Shown piece by piece: positions 10,096 through 22,346 of a stretch of DNA of 64,000 bases (position 1 is the first letter of the stretch; each line of letters begins with the position of its first letter). Origin of the DNA: Gigaspora rosea. Lineage: Eukaryota > Glomeromycota > Glomeromycetes > Diversisporales > Gigasporaceae. The DNA lies in contig QKWP01000026.1 in the NCBI GenBank assembly GCA_003550325.1, positions 560,990 through 624,989 on the forward strand. Direction: 5' to 3'. The position numbers were made by a program, and so were the translations under genes. Below the pieces are notes generated by a model. That model worked only from the letters and a program-made list of their open reading frames with translations. It did no database searches and had not been told where the DNA came from.

Positions 10096-12690
10096 TTAAT
10101 CTTATTATAGTTATAATTATTTATTTTATGCATACCTCACAATTCATGTATATTATGTCATTTTTATATAAATTTTTATTTATACATATCGATATTATTA
10201 TGATAAATAGTAAATAATAATAAATGAGAATAAAGCTTTTAAGGATAAATTAATCAACAAATGTTGTCAAAAAACAAAGTTCAAAACAGTTGTCTTTCCA
10301 TAATTAAAAAAGCATGTTTTACTGTAGTTTTGTATCATTAGCAACAATTAGAGGTATACTCTTTAAAATTGAATTATTGCAAACTATTAATAATCTAAAA
10401 AAATTCGTATTTTACTATCCTTTTAATCTATTCATTTCATATGCCTGAAAAGTGTATCAGTTCATCTGATTTTTGGAGGTAGAGGCTAAATACAGTAAAC
10501 TCTTTCTAAATGCAATCTCTTAAATGCAACATCTTTTCTCTCTAAGCACGACATCAGATTCTGGCCAAAATAAATATAATCAACTCTCCCTAAATGCAAC
10601 CTCTTTAAATAATACTTCTTTCAGATCAATTTATATTTGGCCTAAGTAAATATATACTTGATTTTTATAAGCGGATATTTTATTATTTATTCTTTAAACG
10701 CATATTACTAAAGGTCTAGTCATTACAGGTTATGTCCACAGTAAATAAGCTGTACATAATTTTATAAATATAATTTATGAGGTACATGTATGTGATCAAA
10801 GCCTAGTTTTACAAGATAGAAATTTAATTGTATATGCGCGGTCAGATCCTTTTAAATGCATTATGATATAATTATATCTAAAAAAATTAAAGGTGCTCTA
10901 GAGAGATTATATTCAAAGAAACAAAAATTGTATTATATTAAATAGGATATGCATTTGAGATTATTTTATATAGCATGCGCTTAAAAAATATTATATTTAG
11001 AATATTTAAAACACAATTAGATCTTTCTAAATGTAATTCTTCTAAATTTAATACTTCTTTGAATACAGTATAACCTTAACTTGTCCAATTATATACTAAA
11101 TTTTTGGAATAAATTTTAAATATCTAACAGCTATGATATATACAATTATTGTAAATATAGGGTTATACTTTATTTATTTTGTTTAATAACAAGCAAATTC
11201 AAAAGTAAATTAACAAATTTTTTAGATGCTATAAAGGTTGCATATCAATATCTAATATCTGGCATTTAAAAATTAAAATTAGGGAATCCTTTTTATTTTT
11301 CTGACTTATAATTTAGCATAGTTAAAATACTATTTAAATTTTTTTACCTATTTTCTAAATGTCCACTTATTTGTTATTTTAAACACCCCTTAATAATTAT
11401 TTGTCACGTGAATGACAGTAATATGAAATAATATAGTATAATAAAAATTAAAATTAACTGAAATAACGATAAAGCCAAAGTTGTCGTGTAATTTATAGAA
11501 TAACGTCATTATTAAAGTGATAACGAAATTGAAATTATCGAAATATTTATACCTGAATGCGCTTTTCATACTGAGCAAAGTCGTTAATTTATATAGTATA
11601 GAAAGGAGCGAATCTTATTTAACCTATAGATTTTATAAGTAATGTCCTATTGTATTTTACAATCAATTATTGAGTTTTTCTAGGCATTATACACGCATTA
11701 TATAGATGCAGACTTATTTCTATTATTAGTTACTTCTTTTCTTTTGCGGTATTAGTATTAATTAGTATTAATCATATTTATAGTTTTACTTATCTTAACA
11801 AAGACCTAATTTCTTTGTAATTTAAGTATCACTTCCTCATAATAATATTATTAAAGGTTCCTATTAACAACAATCCGACCTAATTAAAGTAATAAATTGA
11901 AATTAATAACGATACTTTACCAAGCATAACATTATTCAATAAACCCACGTTTATACTTATCTTAAGTAGTACAAATTATTTATATCCACGCGGTAGTTAC
12001 AGCGTACATACAATACGTACTAGTAACTGGACTCGCCAATTCATGACTCGAGTTTATCGTATGGACGGATTTTTTTGATTATGTTAATTATTTAAAATTA
12101 ACGATAACATTTTGTAAACTTTATTAATGATCCAATCATTTATGTGACATTGCATTATCTCCGGTAAATTGAATTCTACGATTGTATTTGATTGGTCAAT
12201 ACTTGCCTTAGCTAATAATCCGCTTATGAATCGCTTATGAAGCCGATTATGAAACTCGCATTATAATTATAAATCATCGTGTTCAAGTCATTTACTATCA
12301 TGGTTTGGCTTATGCATGTGCGGTGTATATTATTCTGATATGTAGTAGCAATGAATTTAGAATTATTAGCTTAATCAGACATACATTCATGAGTTCATAA
12401 ATACATAAGTTTTAGCCATCAATTCATGTTTGCCTATTTCAAACTTTTTGACATCTTTGAATAGTTTGAAAAGTTTGCCAAACAGTTCGTCCTCTTATCT
12501 AGTTTATAATCGAACTTAAAATGTATATGCTAAATGTTGCTCACAAGAATTCACTATATTGTTTACTAACATACGCGACACATTTTGCTAATTTTGTTTG
12601 AATTCATCATATTATCAATGAAAATGTAACACATTTTACTAAAAAGTTGACAATTATGTATGTAGAAGGTTACAGTTTGCATAAACATTA
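10096..12690. other. Intergenic, no gene seen
   Basis: No coding signal on either strand. At 10490-10640 and 11015-11070 are motifs such as CTCTTTCTAAATGCAATCTC and TACAGTA of the kind seen at pogo-like element ends, probably old debris. The rest is AT-rich unique sequence. Confidence 0.4.
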
Positions 12691-12699
12691 ATTTAGTAT

Positions 12700-12707
12700 T
12701 ATATAAG
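12700..12707 (+). promoter_or_regulatory. Candidate TATA box for Sel1-repeat gene
   Basis: TATATAAG lies 57 bases before the ATG at 12764, a plausible spacing for a fungal core promoter. Confidence 0.35.
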
Positions 12708-12763
12708 CTATATAGTATGACTACTAAATTTTCTTGTAACATAATTTTCGTTTTGTATCTAAA

Positions 12764-13171
12764 ATGTCAAAAAATATTGGTTTAAGTAAAATTGTTCAAA
12801 TTGCTGATACTTTTAGTAAACTGAATTTTGAAGATTGTCAAGAATTTGCGAATAAGAATAACCCAGAAGGAAAATTCTGGCTTGGTTATCGTTATGAATA
12901 TGGGATCGAAATTGAGAAAAATGAAAAAAAGGCGTTTAATTATTATCAAATGTCAGCAAATATGAATAATTCTGATGGAATGTATTATGCCGGCCATTGT
13001 TATTATTTAGGAATTGGGGTTGAAATCGATAACGAAAGGGCATTTGAATATTATCTAAAATCGGCTGAGTCTGGTAATTATATGGGAATTTTTAAAACAG
13101 CCGTTTGCTATAAATACGGAATTGGTGTAGAAAAAAATGATGACAAATCCCTAAATTGGATTGAAAAGTAG
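12764..13171 (+). CDS. Sel1-like repeat protein, short
   Basis: An open frame of 135 residues. ATG is in good context (AAAATGTC). After a short N-terminal helix-like stretch come Sel1 repeats: residues about 34-69 (LGYRYEYGI...KAFNYYQMSA), 70-105 (AGHCYYLGIGVEID...AFEYYLKSAESGN) and a third, 106-135, that stops at SLNWIEK just before the usual A-x-x-G-N end. Sel1 repeats form alpha-helical solenoids for protein-protein contact; they are greatly expanded in Glomeromycotina, often with kinases. The stop falls in AAAAGTAGGTTG, which also contains a possible 5' splice site (GTAGGT), so the protein might continue into a downstream exon. The 106-bp satellite begins about 230 bases later. Specific role unknown. 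Confidence 0.8.
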   Translation: MSKNIGLSKIVQIADTFSKLNFEDCQEFANKNNPEGKFWLGYRYEYGIEIEKNEKKAFNYYQMSANMNNSDGMYYAGHCYYLGIGVEIDNERAFEYYLKSAESGNYMGIFKTAVCYKYGIGVEKNDDKSLNWIEK

Positions 13172-16100
13172 GTTGCTTATTTATTTATTTTTTTTATTTT
13201 ATAATCGAAATTTTCAACTATTCACTGTAATCATTAGGGAGTAAGAACAAGAATAATTATTAAGATTTAAATTTAACAATTTATAATTAAGTAATAGTTT
13301 TAAATTACTTGTATAGTGAGTAAGTAAAAACATGTTTATTACTAGTTGAATGTGTTAGATAAATTTCAAATTTTTGTTGACTACTAATTTTTACAAATAA
13401 TTTAAGCCTGTGAGTACAAAAAACACTTATTAAACTAAGTAATTAAAATAAGCTATTCAAGTTCATGTTTATTTACTATTTAATTACTTTTTATTCGCAT
13501 TAATTTAGTTTGTGAGTATAAAGATCATTTACTTATTAAACTATGTAATTAAAATAAGCTATTCAAGTTCATGTTTATTTACTATTTAATTTCTTTTAAC
13601 ACTCAGTGCGTGAGTATAAAGATTATTTACGTATTAAACTAAGCAATTAAAATAAGCAATTAAAATAAGCTTTTCACATTCATGTTTATTTACTATTTAA
13701 TTTCTTCTAACACTTAGTGAGTGAGTATAAAGGTCATTTACGTCTTAAAACTAAGTAATTAAAATAAGTTATTCAAATTCATGCTTATTTACTATTTAAA
13801 TTCTTTTTATCCGCATTAATTTATTTAGTCTGTGAGTATAAAGATCATTTACGTATTAAACTAAGTAATTAAAATAAGCTATTCAAGTTCATGTTTATTT
13901 ACTATTTAATTTCTTTTTATTCGCATTAATTTAGTTTGTGAGTATAAAGATCATTTACGTATTAAACTAAGTAATTAAAATAAGCTATTCAAGTTCATGT
14001 TTATTTACTATTTAATTTCTTTTTATTCGCATTAATTTAGTTTGTGAGTATAAAGATCATTTACGTATTAAACTAAGTAATTAAAATAAGCTATTCAAGT
14101 TCATGTTTATTTACTATTTAATTTCTTTTTATTCGCATTAATTTAGTTTGTGAGTATAAAGATCATTTACGTATTAAACTAAGTAATTAAAATAAGCTAT
14201 TCAAGTTCATGTTTATTTACTATTTAATTTCTTTTTATTCGCATTAATTTAGTTTGTGAGTATAAAGATCATTTACGTATTAAACTAAGTAATTAAAATA
14301 AGCTATTCAAGTTCATGTTTATTTACTATTTAATTTCTTTTTATTCGCATTAATTTAGTTTGTGAGTATAAAGATCATTTACGTATTAAACTAAGTAATT
14401 AAAATAAGCTATTCAAGTTCATGTTTATTTACTATTTAATTTCTTTTTATTCGCATTAATTTAGTTTGTGAGTATAAAGATCATTTACGTATTAAACTAA
14501 GTAATTAAAATAAGCTATTCAAGTTCATGTTTATTTACTATTTAATTTCTTTTTATTCGCATTAATTTAGTTTGTGAGTATAAAGATCATTTACGTATTA
14601 AACTAAGTAATTAAAATAAGCTATTCAAGTTCATGTTTATTTACTATTTAATTTCTTTTTATTCGCATTAATTTAGTTTGTGAGTATAAAGATCATTTAC
14701 GTATTAAACTAAGTAATTAAAATAAGCTATTCAAGTTCATGTTTATTTACTATTTAATTTCTTTTTATTCGCATTAATTTAGTTTGTGAGTATAAAGATC
14801 ATTTACGTATTAAACTAAGTAATTAAAATAAGCTATTCAAGTTCATGTTTATTTACTATTTAATTTCTTTTTATTCGCATTAATTTAGTTTGTGAGTATA
14901 AAGATCATTTACGTATTAAACTAAGTAATTAAAATAAGCTATTCAAGTTCATGTTTATTTACTATTTAATTTCTTTTTATTCGCATTAATTTAGTTTGTG
15001 AGTATAAAGATCATTTACGTATTAAACTAAGTAATTAAAATAAGCTATTCAAGTTCATGTTTATTTACTATTTAATTTCTTTTTATTCGCATTAATTTAG
15101 TTTGTGAGTATAAAGATCATTTACGTATTAAACTAAGTAATTAAAATAAGCTATTCAAGTTCATGTTTATTTACTATTTAATTTCTTTTTATTCGCATTA
15201 ATTTAGTTTGTGAGTATAAAGATCATTTACGTATTAAACTAAGTAATTAAAATAAGCTATTCAAGTTCATGTTTATTTACTATTTAATTTCTTTTTATTC
15301 GCATTAATTTAGTTTGTGAGTATAAAGATCATTTACGTATTAAACTAAGTAATTAAAATAAGCTATTCAAGTTCATGTTTATTTACTATTTAATTTCTTT
15401 TTATTCGCATTAATTTAGTTTGTGAGTATAAAGATCATTTACGTATTAAACTAAGTAATTAAAATAAGCTATTCAAGTTCATGTTTATTTACTATTTAAT
15501 TTCTTTTTATTCGCATTAATTTAGTTTGTGAGTATAAAGATCATTTACGTATTAAACTAAGTAATTAAAATAAGCTATTCAAGTTCATGTTTATTTACTA
15601 TTTAATTTCTTTTTATTCGCATTAATTTAGTTTGTGAGTATAAAGATCATTTACGTATTAAACTAAGTAATTAAAATAAGCTATTCAAGTTCATGTTTAT
15701 TTACTATTTAATTTCTTTTTATTCGCATTAATTTAGTTTGTGAGTATAAAGATCATTTACGTATTAAACTAAGTAATTAAAATAAGCTATTCAAGTTCAT
15801 GTTTATTTACTATTTAATTTCTTTTTATTCGCATTAATTTAGTTTGTGAGTATAAAGATCATTTACGTATTAAACTAAGTAATTAAAATAAGCTATTCAA
15901 GTTCATGTTTATTTACTATTTAATTTCTTTTTATTCGCATTAATTTAGTGTGTGAGTATAAAGATCATTTACGTATTAAACTAAGTAATTAAAATAAGCT
16001 ATTCAAGTTCATGTTTATTTACTATTTAATTTCTTTTTATTCGCATTAATTTAGTTTGTGAGTATAAAGATCATTTACGTATTAAACTAAGTAATTAAAA

Positions 16101-19100
16101 TAAGCTATTCAAGTTCATGTTTATTTACTATTTAATTTCTTTTTATTCGCATTAATTTAGTTTGTGAGTATAAAGATCATTTACGTATTAAACTAAGTAA
16201 TTAAAATAAGCTATTCAAGTTCATGTTTATTTACTATTTAATTTCTTTTTATTCGCATTAATTTAGTTTGTGAGTATAAAGATCATTTACGTATTAAACT
16301 AAGTAATTAAAATAAGCTATTCAAGTTCATGTTTATTTATTATTTACTATTTAATTTCTTTTACACTCAGTGAGTGAGTATAAAAAATCATTTGCGTATT
16401 AAACTAAGCAATTAAAATAAGCTATTCAAGTTCATGTTTATTTCTATTTAATTTCTTTTAACACTCAGAGAGTGAGTATAAAAGGTCATTTACGTACTAA
16501 ACTAAGTAATTAAAATAAGCTATCCAAGTTCATGTTTATTTACTATTTAATTTCTTTTAACTCGCATTAATTTAGTGTGTGAGTATAAAGATCATTTACG
16601 TATTAAACTAAGTAATTAAAATAAGCTATTCAAGTTCATGTTTATTTACTATTTAATTTCTTTTTATTCGCATTAATTTAGTTAGTGAGTATAAAGATCA
16701 TTTACGTATTAAACTAAGTAATTAAAATAAGCTATTCAAGTTCATGTTTATTTACTATTTAATTTCTTTTTATTCGCATTAATTTAGTTAGTGAGTATAA
16801 AGATCATTTACGTATTAAACTAAGTAATTAAAATAAGCTATTCAAGTTCATGTTTATTTACTATTTAATTTCTTTTTATTCGCATTAATTTAGTGAGTGA
16901 GTATAAAGATCATTTACGTATTAAACTAAGTAATTAAAATAAGCTATTCAAGTTCATGTTTATTTACTATTTAATTTCTTTTTATTCGCATTAATTTAGT
17001 TTGTGAGTATAAAGATCATTTACGTATTAAACTAAGTAATTAAAATAAGCTATTCAAGTTCATGTTTATTTACTATTTAATTTCTTTTTATTCGCATTAA
17101 TTTAGTTTGTGAGTATAAAGATCATTTACGTATTAAACTAAGTAATTAAAATAAGCTATTCAAGTTCATGTTTATTTACTATTTAATTTCTTTTTATTCG
17201 CATTAATTTAGTTTGTGAGTATAAAGATCATTTACGTATTAAACTAAGTAATTAAAATAAGCTATTCAAGTTCATGTTTATTTACTATTTAATTTCTTTT
17301 TATTCGCATTAATTTAGTTTGTGAGTATAAAGATCATTTACGTATTAAACTAAGTAATTAAAATAAGCTATTCAAGTTCATGTTTATTTACTATTTAATT
17401 TCTTTTTATTCGCATTAATTTAGTTTGTGAGTATAAAGATCATTTACGTATTAAACTAAGTAATTAAAATAAGCTATTCAAGTTCATGTTTATTTACTAT
17501 TTAATTTCTTTTTATTCGCATTAATTTAGTTTGTGAGTATAAAGATCATTTACGTATTAAACTAAGTAATTAAAATAAGCTATTCAAGTTCATGTTTATT
17601 TACTATTTAATTTCTTTTTATTCGCATTAATTTAGTTTGTGAGTATAAAGATCATTTACGTATTAAACTAAGTAATTAAAATAAGCTATTCAAGTTCATG
17701 TTTATTTACTATTTAATTTCTTTTTATTCGCATTAATTTAGTTTGTGAGTATAAAGATCATTTACGTATTAAACTAAGTAATTAAAATAAGCTATTCAAG
17801 TTCATGTTTATTTACTATTTAATTTCTTTTTATTCGCATTAATTTAGTTTGTGAGTATAAAGATCATTTACGTATTAAACTAAGTAATTAAAATAAGCTA
17901 TTCAAGTTCATGTTTATTTACTATTTAATTTCTTTTTATTCGCATTAATTTAGAAAGTGAGTATAAAGATCATTTACGTATTAAACTAAGTAATTAAAAT
18001 GAGCTATTCAAGTTCATGTTTATTTACAATTTAATTTCTTTTTATTCGCATTAATTTAGAAAGTGAGTATAAAGATCATTTACGTATTAAACTAAATAAT
18101 TAAAATAAGCTACCTATACAAGTTCATGTTTATTTACTATTTAATTTCTTTAACACTCAGTGTGTGAGTATAAAGATCATTTACGCATTAAACTAAGTAA
18201 TTAAAATAAGCTATTCAAGTTCATGTTTATTTACTATTTAATTTCTTTTAACACTAAGTGAGTGAGTATGAGATCAATTATGTATTAAAATAAGTAATTA
18301 AAATAAGCTATTCAAGTTCATGTTTATTTACTATTTAATTTCTATTAACACTCAGTGAGTGAGTATAAAAATCATTTGCGTATTTAAACTAAGTAATTAA
18401 AATAAGTTATTCAAGTTAATGTTTATTATCTATTTAATTTCTTTTAACATTCAGTGTGTGAGTATAAAGAACTTTTATATTAAACTAAGTAATTAAAATA
18501 AGCTATTCAAGTTCATGTTTATTTTCTATTTAATTTCTTTTTATTCGCATTAATTTAGTTTGTGAGTATAAAAATCATTTGCGTATTAAACAAGTAATTA
18601 AAATAAGCTGTTCAGGTTTATGCTTATTTACTATTTAATTTCTTTTTATTCGCATTAATTTAGAAAGTGAGTATAAAGATCATTTACGTATTAAACTAAG
18701 TAATTAAAATAAGCTATCATTTTCATATTTATTTCCTATTTAATTTCTTTTAACATTCAGTGAGTGAGTATAAAAGACCATTTACGTACTAAACTAAGTA
18801 ATTAAAATAAGCTATTCAAGTTCATGTTTATTGATTATTTAATTTCTTTTTATTCGCATTAATTTAGCTTGTGCGTATAAAAATCAACTTATTAAACTAA
18901 GTAATTAAAATAATTTATTCATAATTTCTTTTTATTCGCATTAACTTAGGATGTGAGTATAAAGATCATTTATGTATTAAACTAAGTAATTAAAATAAGC
19001 TATTCAAGTTCATTTTTACTTATTATTTAATTTCTTTTTATTCGCATCAATTTAGGGCGAGTATAAGATCATTTATGTATTAAACTAAGTAATTAAAATA

Positions 19101-20928
19101 AGCTATTCAAGTTCATGTTTATTTACTATTTAATTTCTTTTTATCCAAATTAATTTAGGACGTGAGTATAAAGATCATTTACGTATTAAACTAAATTTTT
19201 AAAATAAGCTATTCAAGTTCATGTTTATTTACTATTTAATTTCTTTTAACACTCAGTGAGTGAGTATAAAGGCCATTTATGCATTGAACTAAGTAATTAA
19301 AATGAGCTATTCAAGTTCATGTTTATTTACTATTTAATTTCTTTTAACGCTCAGTGGGTGAGTATAAAGATCATTTACGTATTAAACTAAGTAATTAAAA
19401 TAAGTTATTCAAGTTAATATTTATTTTCTATTTAATTTCTTTTATTTGAATAATTTAGTTTGTGAGTATAAAGATCATTTACATAATAAAAAGTAATTAA
19501 AATATGTTATTCAAGTTCATGTTTATTTTCTATTTAATTTCTTTTTATTTGAATAATTTAGTTTGTGAGTATAAAGATCATTTATGTATTAAACTAAAGT
19601 AATTAAAATAAGCTATTCATGTTCATGTTTATTTACTACTTAATTTCTTTGTATTCGTATTAATTCAGAAAGTGAGTATAAAGATCATTTACGTATTAAA
19701 CTAAGTGATTAAAATAAGCTATTCAAGTTCATGATTATTTACTATTTAATTTCTTTTTATTCGCATAATTTAGGATGTGAATATAAAAAAAATTTACGTA
19801 TTAAGCTAAGTAATTGAAATAAGTTATTCTAATTTATTATTCAATGTCTTTTTATTCGCATTAATTTAGAAAGTGAGTAAAAGATCATTTTGTATTAAAC
19901 TAAGTAATTAAATAAGCTATTCAAGTTCATGTTTATTTACTATTTAATTTCTTTTAACACTCAGTGAGTGAGTATAAAAGATTATTTACGTATTAAACAA
20001 ATTTTTAAAATAAGCTATTCAAGTTCATGTTTATTTACTATTTAATTTCTTTTATTCGCATTAATTTAGAAGGTGAGCATAAAGATCATTTACGTATTAA
20101 ACTAAGTAATTAAAATAAACTATTCAAGTTCTAATTTCTTTTATTCGCATTACCGGTAATTAGTTTGTGAGTATAAAGATCATTTAATTAATATAAGCTA
20201 TTCAAGTTCATGTTTATTTACTATTTAATTTCCTTTAACACTCAGTGGGTGAGTAAGGATCATTTATGTATTAAACTAAGTAATTAAAATAACTATTAAA
20301 GCTCATGTTTATTTACTAATTAATTTCTTTTTATTCGCATTAATTTAGAAAGTAAGTATAAAGCTCATTTACGTATTAAACTAAGATTAAAATTCAAGTT
20401 CATGTTTATTTACTATTTATTCGCATTAATTTAGTTTGTGAGTATAAAAATCATTTACGTATTAAATTAAGTAATTAAAATAAGCTATTCAAGTTAATGT
20501 TTATTTTCTATTTAATTTCTTTTTATTCGCATTAATTTAGTTTGTGAGTATAAAAACATTTACGTATTAAACTAAATAGCTAAAATAAGCTATTCAAGTT
20601 CATTTTTATTTACTATTTAATTTCTTTTAACACTCAGTGAGTGAGTATAAAGATCATTTACGTATTAAACTAAGTAATTAAAATAAGCTATTCATAGTTC
20701 ACAGTTCATGTTTATTTACTATTTAATTTCTTTGTATTCGCATTAATTTAGAAAGTGAGTATAAAAATCATTTACGTATTAAACTAAGTAATTAAAATAA
20801 GCTATTCAAGTTCATGTTTATTTATTATTCAATTTCTTTTTATTCGCATTAATTTAGTTAGCGAGTATAAAGATCATTTACGTATTAATCTAAGTAATTA
20901 AAATAAGCTATTCAAGTTCATTTTTATT

Positions 20929-21289
20929 CAATTATTATAAAACGCACTTATGGTGTTTTACCACCATAGGTAAATTAGATTAGCAAATCCGTGTAACAAA
21001 AACAAAAAAATAAATTTTTACAAAACAAAAATAAATTTTAATTACTTTAGGGTTAGGGTAAGGCCTGGGATTTTATCGGGGCTTTAGTATACAAAATTTA
21101 GCAAGGAATTTTTTTTATTAGAGCCCCAAAGGTGGTTTCATAAGCATAATTTTGCGATATGTTTTTTAAAAAAAATAAACGAAATTTTTTGTTACACCTG
21201 ATCTTAAATTTTGATTGGCTATTCTAATAGCTTTGTGCAACATGGTGTAAAACACCATAGGTGCGTTTTAGTAAAATCCCCTAAAATCC
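20929..21289. mobile_element. MITE family M1, copy 1, inside satellite
   Basis: TAAAACGCACTTATGGTGTT at the left is inverse to CACCATAGGTGCGTTTTAGT at the right. The satellite frame around it breaks cleanly, with TTTTTATT on both sides (20921-20928, 21290-21297). The interior has TTAGGGTTAGGGTAAGG, GAGCCCCAAAGGTGGTTTC and a 'ACACCTGATCTTAAATTTTG' box, all found again at 28693-29030. Homology to that copy ends near 21275, so the last 14 bases may be filler. Confidence 0.85.
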
Positions 21290-21576
21290 TTTTTATTTAC
21301 TACTTAATTTCTTTTTATTTAAATTAATTTAGCTTGTGAGTATAAAGATCATTTACGTATTAATCTAAGTAATTAAAATAAGTTATTCAAGTTCATGTTT
21401 ATTTACTATTTAATTTCTTTTTTATTCGCATTAATTTAGTGGGTATGTATAAAAATCATTTACGTATTAAACTAAGTTATTAAAATAAGCTATTCAAGTT
21501 CATGTTTATTTACTATTTAATTTTTTTTTTATTCGCATTAATTTAGGATGTGAGTATAAAGATCATTTGCGTATTA

Positions 21577-22094
21577 GGGGGTTCATAATTTATATATTTT
21601 GAGAATAAGTGAGTTTAAAAGACCCTACTTATATTTTAAAATTCGGCACAATGAATTAAATAGACATATGCGTCAATAAATTTTGCTTTTTTTTTATGCA
21701 TATTACCAGTTATTGGTAAATGATAATGTAAATAAGTCCATACGTTAAGAAAATAGGTTTATGTATCACACATTTTGAAGTAAATACGTCACTTATTTTG
21801 TCTGAATTCGGATGCCAAATCACTAATTTTAATCCACGGCTCCTAATTGTTCACACATGGCCTTTTTTACTGATATTCTCACGATTGATATTTTCATGGC
21901 TGATATTTTCACAGATTTTAAATCAACCATGTAAACATCAGTAAAAAAAGTCATAGGTGAAAATTAGGTTCCTTGAGAATAGATCTTTTATTCCATGTAT
22001 TTGTCGTCGACATCATTAAACATCATGCATGATATCTCATTTTTTAATGATATCTATGATAAAATATGGAATAACTATTACATGCCCCCTCCCC
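21577..22094. mobile_element. Non-autonomous insertion in satellite, G/C-run termini
   Basis: It interrupts a satellite unit at CGTATTA. The left end is GGGGGTTCATAATTT, the right end TTACATGCCCCCTCCCC, with TATTA duplicated (21572-21576, 22095-22099). The interior holds a smaller inverted pair around CACACATGGCCTTTTTTACTG and CAGTAAAAAAAGTCATAGGTG. No coding potential; superfamily unclear. Confidence 0.7.
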
Positions 22095-22346
22095 TATTAA
22101 ACCAAGTAATTAAAATAAGCTATTCAAGTTCATGTTTATTTACTATTTAATTTTTTTTATTACATTAATTTAGGTGAGTATAAAAATATAAATATTTGAT
22201 CTGATCTAATTTAAAATTAGTAATCTATCATAAGTTATTTATTTATTAAATAATAATTAATTAGCCGGTAAGTATAAAATCATTTGTATTGAAATTAATG
22301 ATTATCTATATATGTAAAATAAATAATATTTTATTTTATAAAAAAG

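Larger units (their letters stand above)
13398..22330. repeat. 106-bp tandem satellite array (about 9 kb)
   Basis: The period is exactly 106 bases in the core: the phrase CTAAGTAATT starts at 13861, 13967 and 14073. By span divided by period there are about 75 units. Units at about 13840-16330 and 16600-17950 are almost identical; copies at both edges, especially 18100-20920, are diverged, shortened or missing segments. Two subtypes exist: a 106-bp unit with TTCGCATTAATTTAG and a 98-bp unit with TTAACACTCAG at the same place. Each unit has GTGAGTATAAAG, a pyrimidine tract TTTCTTTTT and a terminal AG. Two MITEs interrupt it (20929-21289, 21577-22094). The last recognisable degenerate copy ends close to the kinase exon. 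Confidence 0.95.

Noticed and set aside
13398-20920. CRISPR array
   Set aside because: The repeat is a full 106-bp unit with no unique spacers, in a eukaryotic genome.
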